Assembly (NCBI GenBank): GCA_963749715.1
Contig: CAVVNR010000011.1
Location: 120,891 to 184,890, forward strand
Reading direction: 5' to 3'
From: Roseiarcus sp963749715
Lineage (GTDB): Bacteria; Pseudomonadota; Alphaproteobacteria; Rhizobiales; Beijerinckiaceae
DNA: 64,000 bases
This document shows positions 54,526 through 62,490 of the stretch, in pieces (position 1 is the stretch's first letter; each line of letters begins with the position of its first letter). The notes under the pieces are model-generated. The model did no database searches. It was given only the letters and a program-made list of their open reading frames with translations, and was not told where the DNA came from. Both the position numbers and the translations under genes were made by a program.

Positions 54526-55785
54526 TCAGGTCGGCCAGGTCATCTTGCAGCCGCTCTCTTCGACCGTTCCGGCGACGTCGGCGCCGCTGACGGCTGTGAC
54601 GACCTTGAAGAGATCGTCCGTCGCCGACCCCTGCGCCTGGGCTTGGCCGACGAATAACGTCGCGAGCAGCTGATTCTGCCCGGCGCGATAGAAAGCCGGG
54701 TTAGGCCCCAGGGCGACTTCGGGCGGCAAATGAAAGTCCTGCAGCGCCTTGGCCATGTCGATGGCCTTCAGCGAATTGGCCTTCGCGGCCGCGAGCGCGC
54801 AGGTCCAGCCCGAGACATAGCCGAACCAAGTGCGCGCGGTCGGCACGCGACCGGTACGTTTTTTGACCGCCTCAACGAATTCGGCAACGTGGGGCACGCC
54901 GGGCTGGTTCCAGTACCATTCCATGACCCAGACCCCGATCCGCGCCTCAGGCGGCAGGCCCTCAAGCGGCTCCAGTTCCTGCTGCGCGCCGGCCAGATGG
55001 ACCTTGTTTTGCAACCCGAACTGAACCGCCTGCTTCATGGCGTTCAGCATGTCGTCGCCCTGAACCAAGAAGACGATGACGTCTGGGTTGGCCGCCTGCG
55101 CCTTGATGAGATAGGAGGAAAAGTCCACCGTGCCGAGCGGCGTCAAATCGCCGCCAACCCGCTTGCCCCCGAGCCCCCCAATCGCCTTGACCATCGCCGA
55201 TTCGAGCGTGTGGCCGAAGGCATAGTCAGGCGTGATGTAATAGTAATTCTTGCCGTACTGCTTGATCAGCGCGCTCGCGACGGCATTCGCCTCCATCGAA
55301 GTGGTGTTGCAGACGCGGAACACGTTCCAGTGGCAGCTCGCGCCGGTGACCGCGTCGGTGTGGCCGCCCGGAACAATGTGCAGAATTCCCTTATCGCTCG
55401 AAACCTGCGCCATGGCGAGGGCGAGGGCCGAGTTGACGTTGCCGAGGAGGAAGTCGACCTTGTCGCCTTCGATCAGCTTGCGCGCCTTCTGCACAGCCGT
55501 GCCAGCGTCGCCACTGGTCGAGTCCTCGACGACGAGCTCAGCCGGGCGTCCGAGAATTCCGCCTTTGGCGTTGATCTCGTCGAGCGCCATCTGGCAGCCG
55601 ATCATCTCATTCTTGCCGTATGCGGCGTAGGTGCCGGTCAGCGGATTGTCGAGGCCAATCCTGACCGCATCCGCGGCGCGGGCGCTGATGACGAATGGGC
55701 TGGCGAATTGGGCAGCGCCAAGCGCGAGCCCCGATTTGACGAGTGCGCGTCGGTCGACACCGGCGCGCCAATAGGTCTTGGGCAA
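54526..55785 (-). CDS. ABC transporter periplasmic receptor (LivJ/UrtA-like), Tat signal
   Basis: This 419-residue receptor most likely starts at a TTG (55783-55785) preceded by GGGAGAAAACC. The N-terminus carries a twin-arginine motif (V-D-R-R-A-L-V-K) and cleavage region ISARAADA. The type I periplasmic fold follows (IGLDNPLTGTYAAYGKNEM, VEDSTSGD, GLQNKVHLAG). The receptor resembles those for branched-chain amino acids, urea or amides. It heads the livHMGF operon. Longer frame sequence upstream of 55785 overlaps the promoter and has no homology signal. Confidence 0.92.
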   Translation of the reverse strand: MPKTYWRAGVDRRALVKSGLALGAAQFASPFVISARAADAVRIGLDNPLTGTYAAYGKNEMIGCQMALDEINAKGGILGRPAELVVEDSTSGDAGTAVQKARKLIEGDKVDFLLGNVNSALALAMAQVSSDKGILHIVPGGHTDAVTGASCHWNVFRVCNTTSMEANAVASALIKQYGKNYYYITPDYAFGHTLESAMVKAIGGLGGKRVGGDLTPLGTVDFSSYLIKAQAANPDVIVFLVQGDDMLNAMKQAVQFGLQNKVHLAGAQQELEPLEGLPPEARIGVWVMEWYWNQPGVPHVAEFVEAVKKRTGRVPTARTWFGYVSGWTCALAAAKANSLKAIDMAKALQDFHLPPEVALGPNPAFYRAGQNQLLATLFVGQAQAQGSATDDLFKVVTAVSGADVAGTVEESGCKMTWPT

Positions 55786-55941
55786 GGTTTTCTCCCTTGG
55801 TTTGATGGTCGGGCTCAGGCCCGCCGCATACCGCACCCTGGCCCCCCGGGGTCCGCGGTGTGTTGGTGGTGCGCCACTTTGGACTTGTGTGGCTTGGGAC
55901 GTCAAGCCGAGCGCCGCAGTCGGCGGGACTACCCATTCGTC

Positions 55942-55973
55942 CAATATTACACCTTGGTTCAGTATTATACTTG
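55942..55973. repeat. AATATTACACCTTG / AGTATTATACTTG direct repeats
   Basis: Two similar AT-rich units, CAATATTACACCTTG (55942-55956) and CAGTATTATACTTG (55960-55973), lie 157 bases ahead of the receptor gene in otherwise GC-rich DNA, and 41 bases from the end of the ABC-2 gene. They may be binding sites for a regulator of the liv-type operon. Confidence 0.4.
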
Positions 55974-56013
55974 CATCGCATGTGAATGATGGCCAGGACC
56001 GGCGCCGAAGCGG

Positions 56014-57198
56014 TCACCCGCCGAAGATCACCTTGCGGAAGCGGACGCTGGCGACGGTGAAATAGACGACGCCAATGGCGAGCATGGCGACCAGCGGGCG
56101 CCAGACGAGCGTGAGGTCGGCGCCGCGGAACAGCACGGCCTGGGCGAATTGCACAAAATGCGGCGTCGGGCTGATCGTTTGAATGAAATATTGCAGCCAG
56201 ACCGGCATGCTCTCCATTGGCGTGCTGCTGCCGGAAAGCAGTTGTGTCACCATCAGCACCGGCATGGCGAGCAGGCCGAACTGGCCCATGGTCGTGGCGA
56301 GCGTGCCGAGCAGGATGCCGAGCGCAGCGACGACGAGCGCATAGATCGCCGCCCCGAGCAGGAACACCAGCAGAGAGCCGTTGATCGGCGAACCGATCCA
56401 CCAGTGCACGACGAATTGCAGCGACAGCATCGCTGCGACCAGGATGACGAGGCCGTTGGCGATCATTTTGGCGAGCATGATCTCCGACGGCACGACCGGC
56501 ATGACCAAGAGGTGCTCGACCGTGCCCTGCTCGCGCTCGCGGATCAGCGCCGCGCCGGTGAGGATAACCGTCAGCAGCGTGATCTGGTTGATGACCTGGG
56601 TCATCGCCGAGAACCAAGCTGTCTTGAGGTTCGGGTTGAAGGCTGCGCGCAGGACGAGATTGATCGGCGCGCCATTCGAGTCGGCTCTCCCGGAGATGAA
56701 CCGCTGGATCTCGGTCGCGATGGCGTTGCGGAGCGAGCTAGCGCCGTTGCCGGCCTGGGCGACCGCGGTGGCGTCGACATTAATTTGGACGCCGGTCTTG
56801 CGCTGGGCGCGCACGTCGGCCTCGAAATTCGGCGGGATTTCGACCACGAACAGGAGCTTGCCCTGATCCATCATCGGGTCGATGTCGGAAGCGGTAATGT
56901 GCACCGGCGGCTGGAAGGTCGGTAGCCGAAGCCCCTCGGCGATGCGCCGCGACAGGTCCGAGCCGTCCTCGTCGACGATGCCGACCGAGAGATTGGTCGC
57001 TTCCGTCACCGCTCCGGTCGCGACCGTGTTCACCGAAATGCTGAACGAGTAGACGACCAGAATCAGCATCACCGGGTCCGCCCGGATGCTTCTCAGCTCC
57101 TTGATGACCAGATGGAAGATGTTGACCACATGGTCGACGAAGGTCAGCGGCTTGGCTTCGACGAGATGCGGGGCTTTGGGTGAGGGAGTCTCGGACAT
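56014..57198 (-). CDS. ABC-2 type transporter permease (YhhJ-like)
   Basis: This 394-residue inner-membrane protein starts at ATG 57198, one base after the RbbA-like stop. It has an N-terminal helix, a large periplasmic domain (residues 60-215), then five to six C-terminal helices (LLTVILTGAALIREREQGTVEHLLVMPV, in part). The layout matches YhhJ/YbhR-type permeases. It pairs with the permease part of the RbbA-like protein to form the exporter. Confidence 0.9.
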   Translation of the reverse strand: MSETPSPKAPHLVEAKPLTFVDHVVNIFHLVIKELRSIRADPVMLILVVYSFSISVNTVATGAVTEATNLSVGIVDEDGSDLSRRIAEGLRLPTFQPPVHITASDIDPMMDQGKLLFVVEIPPNFEADVRAQRKTGVQINVDATAVAQAGNGASSLRNAIATEIQRFISGRADSNGAPINLVLRAAFNPNLKTAWFSAMTQVINQITLLTVILTGAALIREREQGTVEHLLVMPVVPSEIMLAKMIANGLVILVAAMLSLQFVVHWWIGSPINGSLLVFLLGAAIYALVVAALGILLGTLATTMGQFGLLAMPVLMVTQLLSGSSTPMESMPVWLQYFIQTISPTPHFVQFAQAVLFRGADLTLVWRPLVAMLAIGVVYFTVASVRFRKVIFGG

Positions 57199-57199
57199 C

Positions 57200-59938
57200 T
57201 CACGCCTCCTGCTTGCGAAGCAGGGCCAGCGAAATGGCCAGGAAGACAAGGGCGATGAGCGCGATCGCGGCGATGTCGCGCCAGAGGTCGACGATGCCGA
57301 GCGCCTTGGCGAATACGCCGACCGAAATCTGCTGGTACCAGGACGATGGGAACGACAGGCCAATCACCCTCGCCCCGCCGGAGAGCGAAGAGACCGGCGC
57401 GAGCATTCCGGAGAAATTGACCGCCGGTACGATCGAAAGGATCGCGGTCGCAAAGACGGCTGCGACCTGCGTTCGGGTGAAGGAGGAGATCAGAACGCCG
57501 AACCCCACGGTTGCAACAACATAGACGATCGTTCCCAAGAGAAGGACGAGGATTGGCCCCTTCGGCGGCACGCGGAAAATAAAGATCGCGATCATGAGCA
57601 GGGCAAGGAAGGCGATCATCGCGACCGCGATATAGGGAAGCTGCTTGCCGATCAGGTACTCGAATCGGGTGATAGGCGTCGAGCGGAAGTTGGCGATAGA
57701 GCCGGTCTCCTTCTCACGCACGACCGCGATCGCCGACATGATCGCCGGAATCAGGCAGAGCAGCAGCATGAAAATGCTGGGCACCATCGCGTTGACGCTG
57801 AGAAAGGCCTGATTGTAGCGAAAGCGGGTCTGAATGTCGTCGTCCGTCCAGGCGTTGGCGCTCCCTGCTCGGCGCTGGCGCCGTAACAATTCCTCGCCCT
57901 GCTTCCTGATGACGCCCGTGACATAATTCTTCGACGTCTCGCCGCGAAACGTCATCGCGCCGTCGACCGTCGCGTCGACTTCCGGCGTGCGGTCGTTGAG
58001 AAGGTCTCGGCCGAATCCGGGCGGCACTTCGACGACGATCTGGGTATTCCCGCTTCTGAGCCGTCTCTCGGCCTCGCCCGCCGACGTGATCGGCGGCTGG
58101 ACCGAGAAATAGCGCGACCCGTCGAAACCCTGAAGCAGGTCGCGGCTTTGGGGCGTGTCGTCCTGGTCGAAGGACGCCGTCTCCAGATTTTCGATATCGA
58201 ACGAGATGCCGAAGCCGAAGGCGAACATGAGAATGATCGGACCGACGAGCGCGAAAGCCAGCCGGATCGGATCGCGCAGCAGCTCGACTGTCTCGCGCCG
58301 CGCGTAAGCCCATAGCCGGCCAATTTTGAAGCGCTTCGGCCGCTCGCCTGCCTGGACTTCGGCGGCGGCAGTCGCCGGCGGCTCGACCTTTTTCGACATG
58401 TCGATGCCCGCCGCCTCGGCGAGATAGCCGACGAAACAGTCCTCGAGCGACGCGCTGCCGCGCTCCTTGACCAGTTCCTGTGGCGCGCCGACTGCGAGCA
58501 CCTTGCCGGCGTGCATGAGCGAGATGCGGTCGCAACGATCGGCCTCGTTCATGAAATGGGTGGTCACGAAAATCGTCACGCCGTCGTCGCGCGAGAGGTC
58601 GATCAGCGTGTGCCAGAAGGCGTCGCGCGCGATCGGGTCGACGCCAGACGTCGGCTCGTCGAGAATGAGAATGGAGGGTTCGTGCAGCACGGCGACCGCG
58701 AGCTGGAGGCGCTGCTTCATGCCGAGCGGGAGGCTGTCGGGGCGCGAATTGACGACAGACCTCAGGTCGTAGCGCTCGAGCAGCTCCTCAATTCGGCCCG
58801 CGACTTTTTCTGGTGGCAGGTGATAGAGCTGGGCGTGGAGTTCGAGATTCTGGGCGACCGTCAATTCGCCATAGAGCGAAAAGGCCTGGGTCATATATCC
58901 GACGTTGCGCCGGGCCTGCATGTCGTTCGAGCCCATCGGCTCGCCGAACAGCTTGCACGTGCCGCTGCTCGCCGGCAGGAAGCCGACCAGCATTTTCATC
59001 GTCGTCGATTTCCCGCACCCATTCGAGCCGAGGAAGCCGAAGATCTCGCCGCGTGGAATTCTAAAGCTGACGTGGTCGACCGCGACGAAATCGCCAAACT
59101 GGCGCGTGAGCCCCTCCGCCTCGATCGCCGGCGTCTCGTCCGGGGAGGCTACGCGCGGACGCACGACCACTTTCTTGTGCAGGGCGCGCTTGGCCTCGGG
59201 CATCATGGCGATGAAGGCCTCGTCGAGATTGGGCTCGCCTGTCTTAGCCAACAGCTCCTTCAGCGTGCCTGTGGCGATGATCTTGGCGTCGTCCATCGCC
59301 ATCAGCCAGTCGAAGCGCTCCGCTTCGTCCATATAGGCGGTCGCGACAATGACGCTCATTTGCGGCCGGCGCGCGCGGATCGTGTTGATGAGGTCCCAGA
59401 ACTGGCCGCGCGACAGCGGGTCGACGCCGGTGGTCGGCTCGTCGAGGATAAGGAGGTCCGGGTCGTTGATAAGGGCGCAGCAGAGGCTCAGCTTCTGCTT
59501 CATGCCGCCGGAAAGCTTGCCGGCGGGACGCGCTTCGAACTTCTCCAGGCTCGTCGCCGTAAGAAGCTCGTCGATCTTGGCGCGACGCTCCGTCGCCGAC
59601 AATCCGAACAATCGGCCGAAGAAGTCGATGTTCTCGAAGACGGAGAGCGTCGGGTAGAGGTTGCGGCCGAGGCCCTGCGGCATATAGGCGATGCGGCCAC
59701 GCATCTCGCGCAAGGTCTCCTGGTCGGCGATGCTCTTGTCGAAGACGACGACCTCGCCGTCCTGAATCTTCTTCACGCCCGCGATGAGCCCGAGCAGAGT
59801 CGACTTTCCGACGCCGTCCGGCCCGATCACGCCGACCATGATGCGCGACGGAATGTCGATGCTTACATCCGCCAGCGACACCGTCGCCCCGTATCGGTGC
59901 GAGACGTTCTTGACCCGGGCGATCGGCTCGCCGGTCAT
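57200..59938 (-). CDS. RbbA-like fused ABC ATPase-ATPase-permease
   Basis: This 912-residue fusion starts at ATG 59938 and overlaps the HlyD-like gene by 4 bases. ABC domain 1 (residues 8-240) has Walker A GPDGVGKST, signature LSGGMKQKL and Walker B LLILDEPTTGVDP. ABC domain 2 (about residues 300-530) has GSNGCGKST, a degenerate signature LPLGMKQRL and ILILDEPTSGVDP. An ABC-2 permease domain follows (from about residue 560; MVPSIFMLLLCLIPAIMSAIAVVREKETG). The same three-gene set (yhiI-rbbA-yhhJ) is known in enterobacteria. The exported substrate is unknown. Confidence 0.93.
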   Translation of the reverse strand: MTGEPIARVKNVSHRYGATVSLADVSIDIPSRIMVGVIGPDGVGKSTLLGLIAGVKKIQDGEVVVFDKSIADQETLREMRGRIAYMPQGLGRNLYPTLSVFENIDFFGRLFGLSATERRAKIDELLTATSLEKFEARPAGKLSGGMKQKLSLCCALINDPDLLILDEPTTGVDPLSRGQFWDLINTIRARRPQMSVIVATAYMDEAERFDWLMAMDDAKIIATGTLKELLAKTGEPNLDEAFIAMMPEAKRALHKKVVVRPRVASPDETPAIEAEGLTRQFGDFVAVDHVSFRIPRGEIFGFLGSNGCGKSTTMKMLVGFLPASSGTCKLFGEPMGSNDMQARRNVGYMTQAFSLYGELTVAQNLELHAQLYHLPPEKVAGRIEELLERYDLRSVVNSRPDSLPLGMKQRLQLAVAVLHEPSILILDEPTSGVDPIARDAFWHTLIDLSRDDGVTIFVTTHFMNEADRCDRISLMHAGKVLAVGAPQELVKERGSASLEDCFVGYLAEAAGIDMSKKVEPPATAAAEVQAGERPKRFKIGRLWAYARRETVELLRDPIRLAFALVGPIILMFAFGFGISFDIENLETASFDQDDTPQSRDLLQGFDGSRYFSVQPPITSAGEAERRLRSGNTQIVVEVPPGFGRDLLNDRTPEVDATVDGAMTFRGETSKNYVTGVIRKQGEELLRRQRRAGSANAWTDDDIQTRFRYNQAFLSVNAMVPSIFMLLLCLIPAIMSAIAVVREKETGSIANFRSTPITRFEYLIGKQLPYIAVAMIAFLALLMIAIFIFRVPPKGPILVLLLGTIVYVVATVGFGVLISSFTRTQVAAVFATAILSIVPAVNFSGMLAPVSSLSGGARVIGLSFPSSWYQQISVGVFAKALGIVDLWRDIAAIALIALVFLAISLALLRKQEA

Positions 59939-61071
59939 TTTGCGTCGGGGGTTTTCGCGTCCGCCGGTTTCGCGTCTGGCTCGGCCGCGGGCGCGGCGGC
60001 CTGTGGCGCCGTGGGGGGCTTCGGCAGCTTGACCTGAAGTTCGTCCGGCCAATCCACGTCCGGTTTGGTGCGGACGAAGCCCATTCCGCGTACCCCGGTC
60101 TTCACTCGAGTGTAAAACTGTTGAAGGATCTGCGGGTCGATCTTCAGCTTGGTGCGGAACATCAGCTTAGCGCGTTCGTCCGTCGTCTCCACCGTCTTCG
60201 GAGTGAACTGCGCGTCGGCCGCGACGAAGCTGACTGTCGCCGGAATGACGTAATCAGGAACGGGATCGAGGATGATGCGAGCCTCGTCGCCGACGGTCAA
60301 TCTCCCCGCGTCTGCGGCGGGGAGGAAGATCGTCATATAGACGTCGGTGAGGTCGAGAATGGTGACGATCGGGGCCCCGGCGGCGACGACCTCGCCCGCG
60401 CGCGCAAGCTGATACTGAACGCGTCCCAACCGCGGCGACACGAGCGTCAGATCATCGATGATCGACTGAATGCGATCAACCTCCGCCTCGGAGTTCGCGA
60501 TCTGGGATAGGGCCTGGTCGCGCTGCGAGGTGAAGCTTTGCACGGCCGCCGTCGCAGAGTCGAAATTACGCTTGCGTTGCTCGAAGACCTGCTTGGTGAT
60601 GAACCCGGTCTTCATCAGCTCCTGGCCGCGCTGGAAGTCGGATTTGGCAAATTCGAGCGCGCTCTGGCGCGAGGCGATTTCCGCCTCCGCCGCCGCCAGC
60701 GCGTCGTTGGCCTTCTGTACATCGGCGTTCGCAGCGCGCAGTTGCGCCTCGTATTCCTGCGAGGTGATCTTCGCGATAACCTGCCCCTGCGTGACGCTCG
60801 AGCCTTCTTCCACAGTCACTTCGGCAAGGCGCCCGGCATATTTCGAGGAAACGTCCACCTGCGTCGCTTCGATGCGGCCGTTCGACTTGACGATGCCTTC
60901 AGGCAGCGTCTGCCCGCGCAGTCGCGCAATCAGATTCCGGATCATCCCCTGCGCATCGGCTGAAGGAACCAAGGAAACGCCGCCCCTTGGCTCCCGGCTC
61001 ACGGAGAGCGCACAAGCCGCAATGCTCAACAGTAGGGCGGACGCAGCAACGCGCCGACGAAAGGTCTTCAT
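59935..61071 (-). CDS. HlyD-family membrane-fusion protein (YhiI-like)
   Basis: This 378-residue periplasmic adaptor starts at ATG 61071 behind GGAGGAACCCC. A signal or anchor (RVAASALLLSIAACALS) precedes a biotinyl-lipoyl part (GRIEATQVDVSSKYAGRLAEV, in part), a coiled-coil hairpin (residues 125-215, rich in Ala, Glu and Gln), a second lipoyl half (VSPRLGRVQYQLARAGEVVAAG) and a beta-barrel domain. The C-terminus is Pro/Ala/Lys-rich. It connects the inner-membrane RbbA/YhhJ-like exporter to an outer-membrane channel; no TolC gene is nearby. Confidence 0.92.
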   Translation of the reverse strand: MKTFRRRVAASALLLSIAACALSVSREPRGGVSLVPSADAQGMIRNLIARLRGQTLPEGIVKSNGRIEATQVDVSSKYAGRLAEVTVEEGSSVTQGQVIAKITSQEYEAQLRAANADVQKANDALAAAEAEIASRQSALEFAKSDFQRGQELMKTGFITKQVFEQRKRNFDSATAAVQSFTSQRDQALSQIANSEAEVDRIQSIIDDLTLVSPRLGRVQYQLARAGEVVAAGAPIVTILDLTDVYMTIFLPAADAGRLTVGDEARIILDPVPDYVIPATVSFVAADAQFTPKTVETTDERAKLMFRTKLKIDPQILQQFYTRVKTGVRGMGFVRTKPDVDWPDELQVKLPKPPTAPQAAAPAAEPDAKPADAKTPDAK

Positions 61072-61264
61072 GGGGTTCCTCCGCACGTCATTCCTACTCG
61101 GGTCATCGCCAGCACGACTCGAAACTGAACGCGGAGCACGGCTCCTCTCGAATTGCGATACGACGACAAACGTGACGCCTTCGGGCCGCCCTATCTTGGT
61201 CCAAGCCCTCTGCCCTCAATAGGCATACAGGTGCATGATGTAAACACTTAGCAGGGAGGATAGC

Positions 61265-62107
61265 ATGGCAGCGACAAAACGTCCGAACAAGGCCAAAAAG
61301 GCCGAGAACGAGAAACCCTCGGAAGGTCAGGAGAAGCTCGGCGGCAAGGACTACGAGCGCGAACTCGCCAAACTGCACGGCGAGCTGGTCAAGCTGCAGC
61401 TTTGGGTGGTCGCCAAGGGCCTGAAGGTCGTGATCGTGTTCGAGGGGCGTGACGGCGCCGGCAAGGGCGGGGTGATCAAGGCGATCACCGAGCGGGTCAG
61501 CCCGCGCGTCTTTCGCGTCGTCGCGCTACCTGCGCCGACCGAGCGCGAGAAGTCGCAGATGTATATTCAACGCTATATGCGACACCTGCCCGCCGCGGGC
61601 GAGATCGTGATCTTCGATCGGAGCTGGTACAACCGCGCCGGCGTCGAGCGGGTGATGGAATTCTGCTCGATGGACGCGGTCAAGCGCTTTCTCGAGCTGA
61701 CGCCAGGAGTCGAGAAAGCGATTATCGAGTCCGGTGTCCTCCTCCTCAAATATTGGCTCGAGGTGAGCCCCGAGGAGCAGACTCGTCGGCTCGAGGCGCG
61801 CATCGAAGATCCGCGCAAGATCTGGAAACTGTCGCCAATGGACCTCAAGTCCTACAGCCGCTGGTACGAATACTCCCGTGCTCGCGACGATATGTTCAAA
61901 GCGACCGACACGCCCTGGGCGTCGTGGAACGTGGTGCGCTCCGACGATAAGAGGCGTGCTCGGCTCAATGTCATCTCGCATCTCCTGTCGAAAATTCCGT
62001 ACAAAGAGCTGCCGTGCGACAAGCCTGTCCTGCCGAAGCGCGGGAAGGCCCACGGCTACGTCGAGCCAGATTATCCTTACAAGTTCGTACAGGAGCTGGA
62101 CTGGTGA
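61265..62107 (+). CDS. ppk2: polyphosphate kinase 2 (PPK2 class I)
   Basis: This 280-residue enzyme transfers phosphate between polyphosphate and nucleoside diphosphates. Walker A is FEGRDGAGKGG (residues 61-71), Walker B FDRSWYNRAGVE, and the lid region ARIEDPRKIWKLSPMDL. The ribosome site GGAGGATAGC precedes the ATG at 61265. The Lys-rich N-terminal tail (KRPNKAKKAENEKPS) is typical of the family. It stands alone, with no ppk1 or ppx nearby. Confidence 0.95.
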   Translation: MAATKRPNKAKKAENEKPSEGQEKLGGKDYERELAKLHGELVKLQLWVVAKGLKVVIVFEGRDGAGKGGVIKAITERVSPRVFRVVALPAPTEREKSQMYIQRYMRHLPAAGEIVIFDRSWYNRAGVERVMEFCSMDAVKRFLELTPGVEKAIIESGVLLLKYWLEVSPEEQTRRLEARIEDPRKIWKLSPMDLKSYSRWYEYSRARDDMFKATDTPWASWNVVRSDDKRRARLNVISHLLSKIPYKELPCDKPVLPKRGKAHGYVEPDYPYKFVQELDW

Positions 62108-62129
62108 GAGGGCCAGATCAATGCCGGCT

Positions 62130-62381
62130 TTAGTAAGGTGCGCCCATGAATGTATTGTGGATTGGGGTCGGCTGATCAAACCGATGGCGCGTGAAGCTGT
62201 ATGCTGGTTGACGGCGCGCCGGCCGACCGTGCGGATAGAGGGTGAGCTGGTCATGCCTCATCGGCACAATGTGACCGTGCGCGCTTTTTGGCTTGGCAGG
62301 CGGGTGCGACGCCGTCTCCGCGGCCGCCGGAAAAAACCCGATCAAAGCAACGGCCGTCAGGAGAATAGCGATGCGTTTCAT
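62130..62381 (-). CDS. small secreted His/Pro-rich protein
   Basis: This 83-residue protein has a signal peptide (MKRIAILLTAVALIGFFPAAAE) and a mature part of about 60 residues rich in His, Pro and Arg (HPPAKPKSAHGHIVPMRHDQL). No domain is known. It is convergent with ppk2. The signal sequence and its codon pattern support a real gene. Confidence 0.6.
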   Translation of the reverse strand: MKRIAILLTAVALIGFFPAAAETASHPPAKPKSAHGHIVPMRHDQLTLYPHGRPARRQPAYSFTRHRFDQPTPIHNTFMGAPY

Positions 62382-62490
62382 CCTGCCCAGCCTCTCTGCT
62401 CACAATCCATAGTTTATCGGTCGACGGCGCAATGGCGCGGCGTGGGCCAATGTCAGAACACCGGCTCGCCCAGCGCGATCTCGGCTAGGA

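Noticed and set aside
58511..60037. 508-codon plus-strand open frame opposite the RbbA-like gene
   Set aside because: Shadow frame; the minus strand has both Walker A/B sets.
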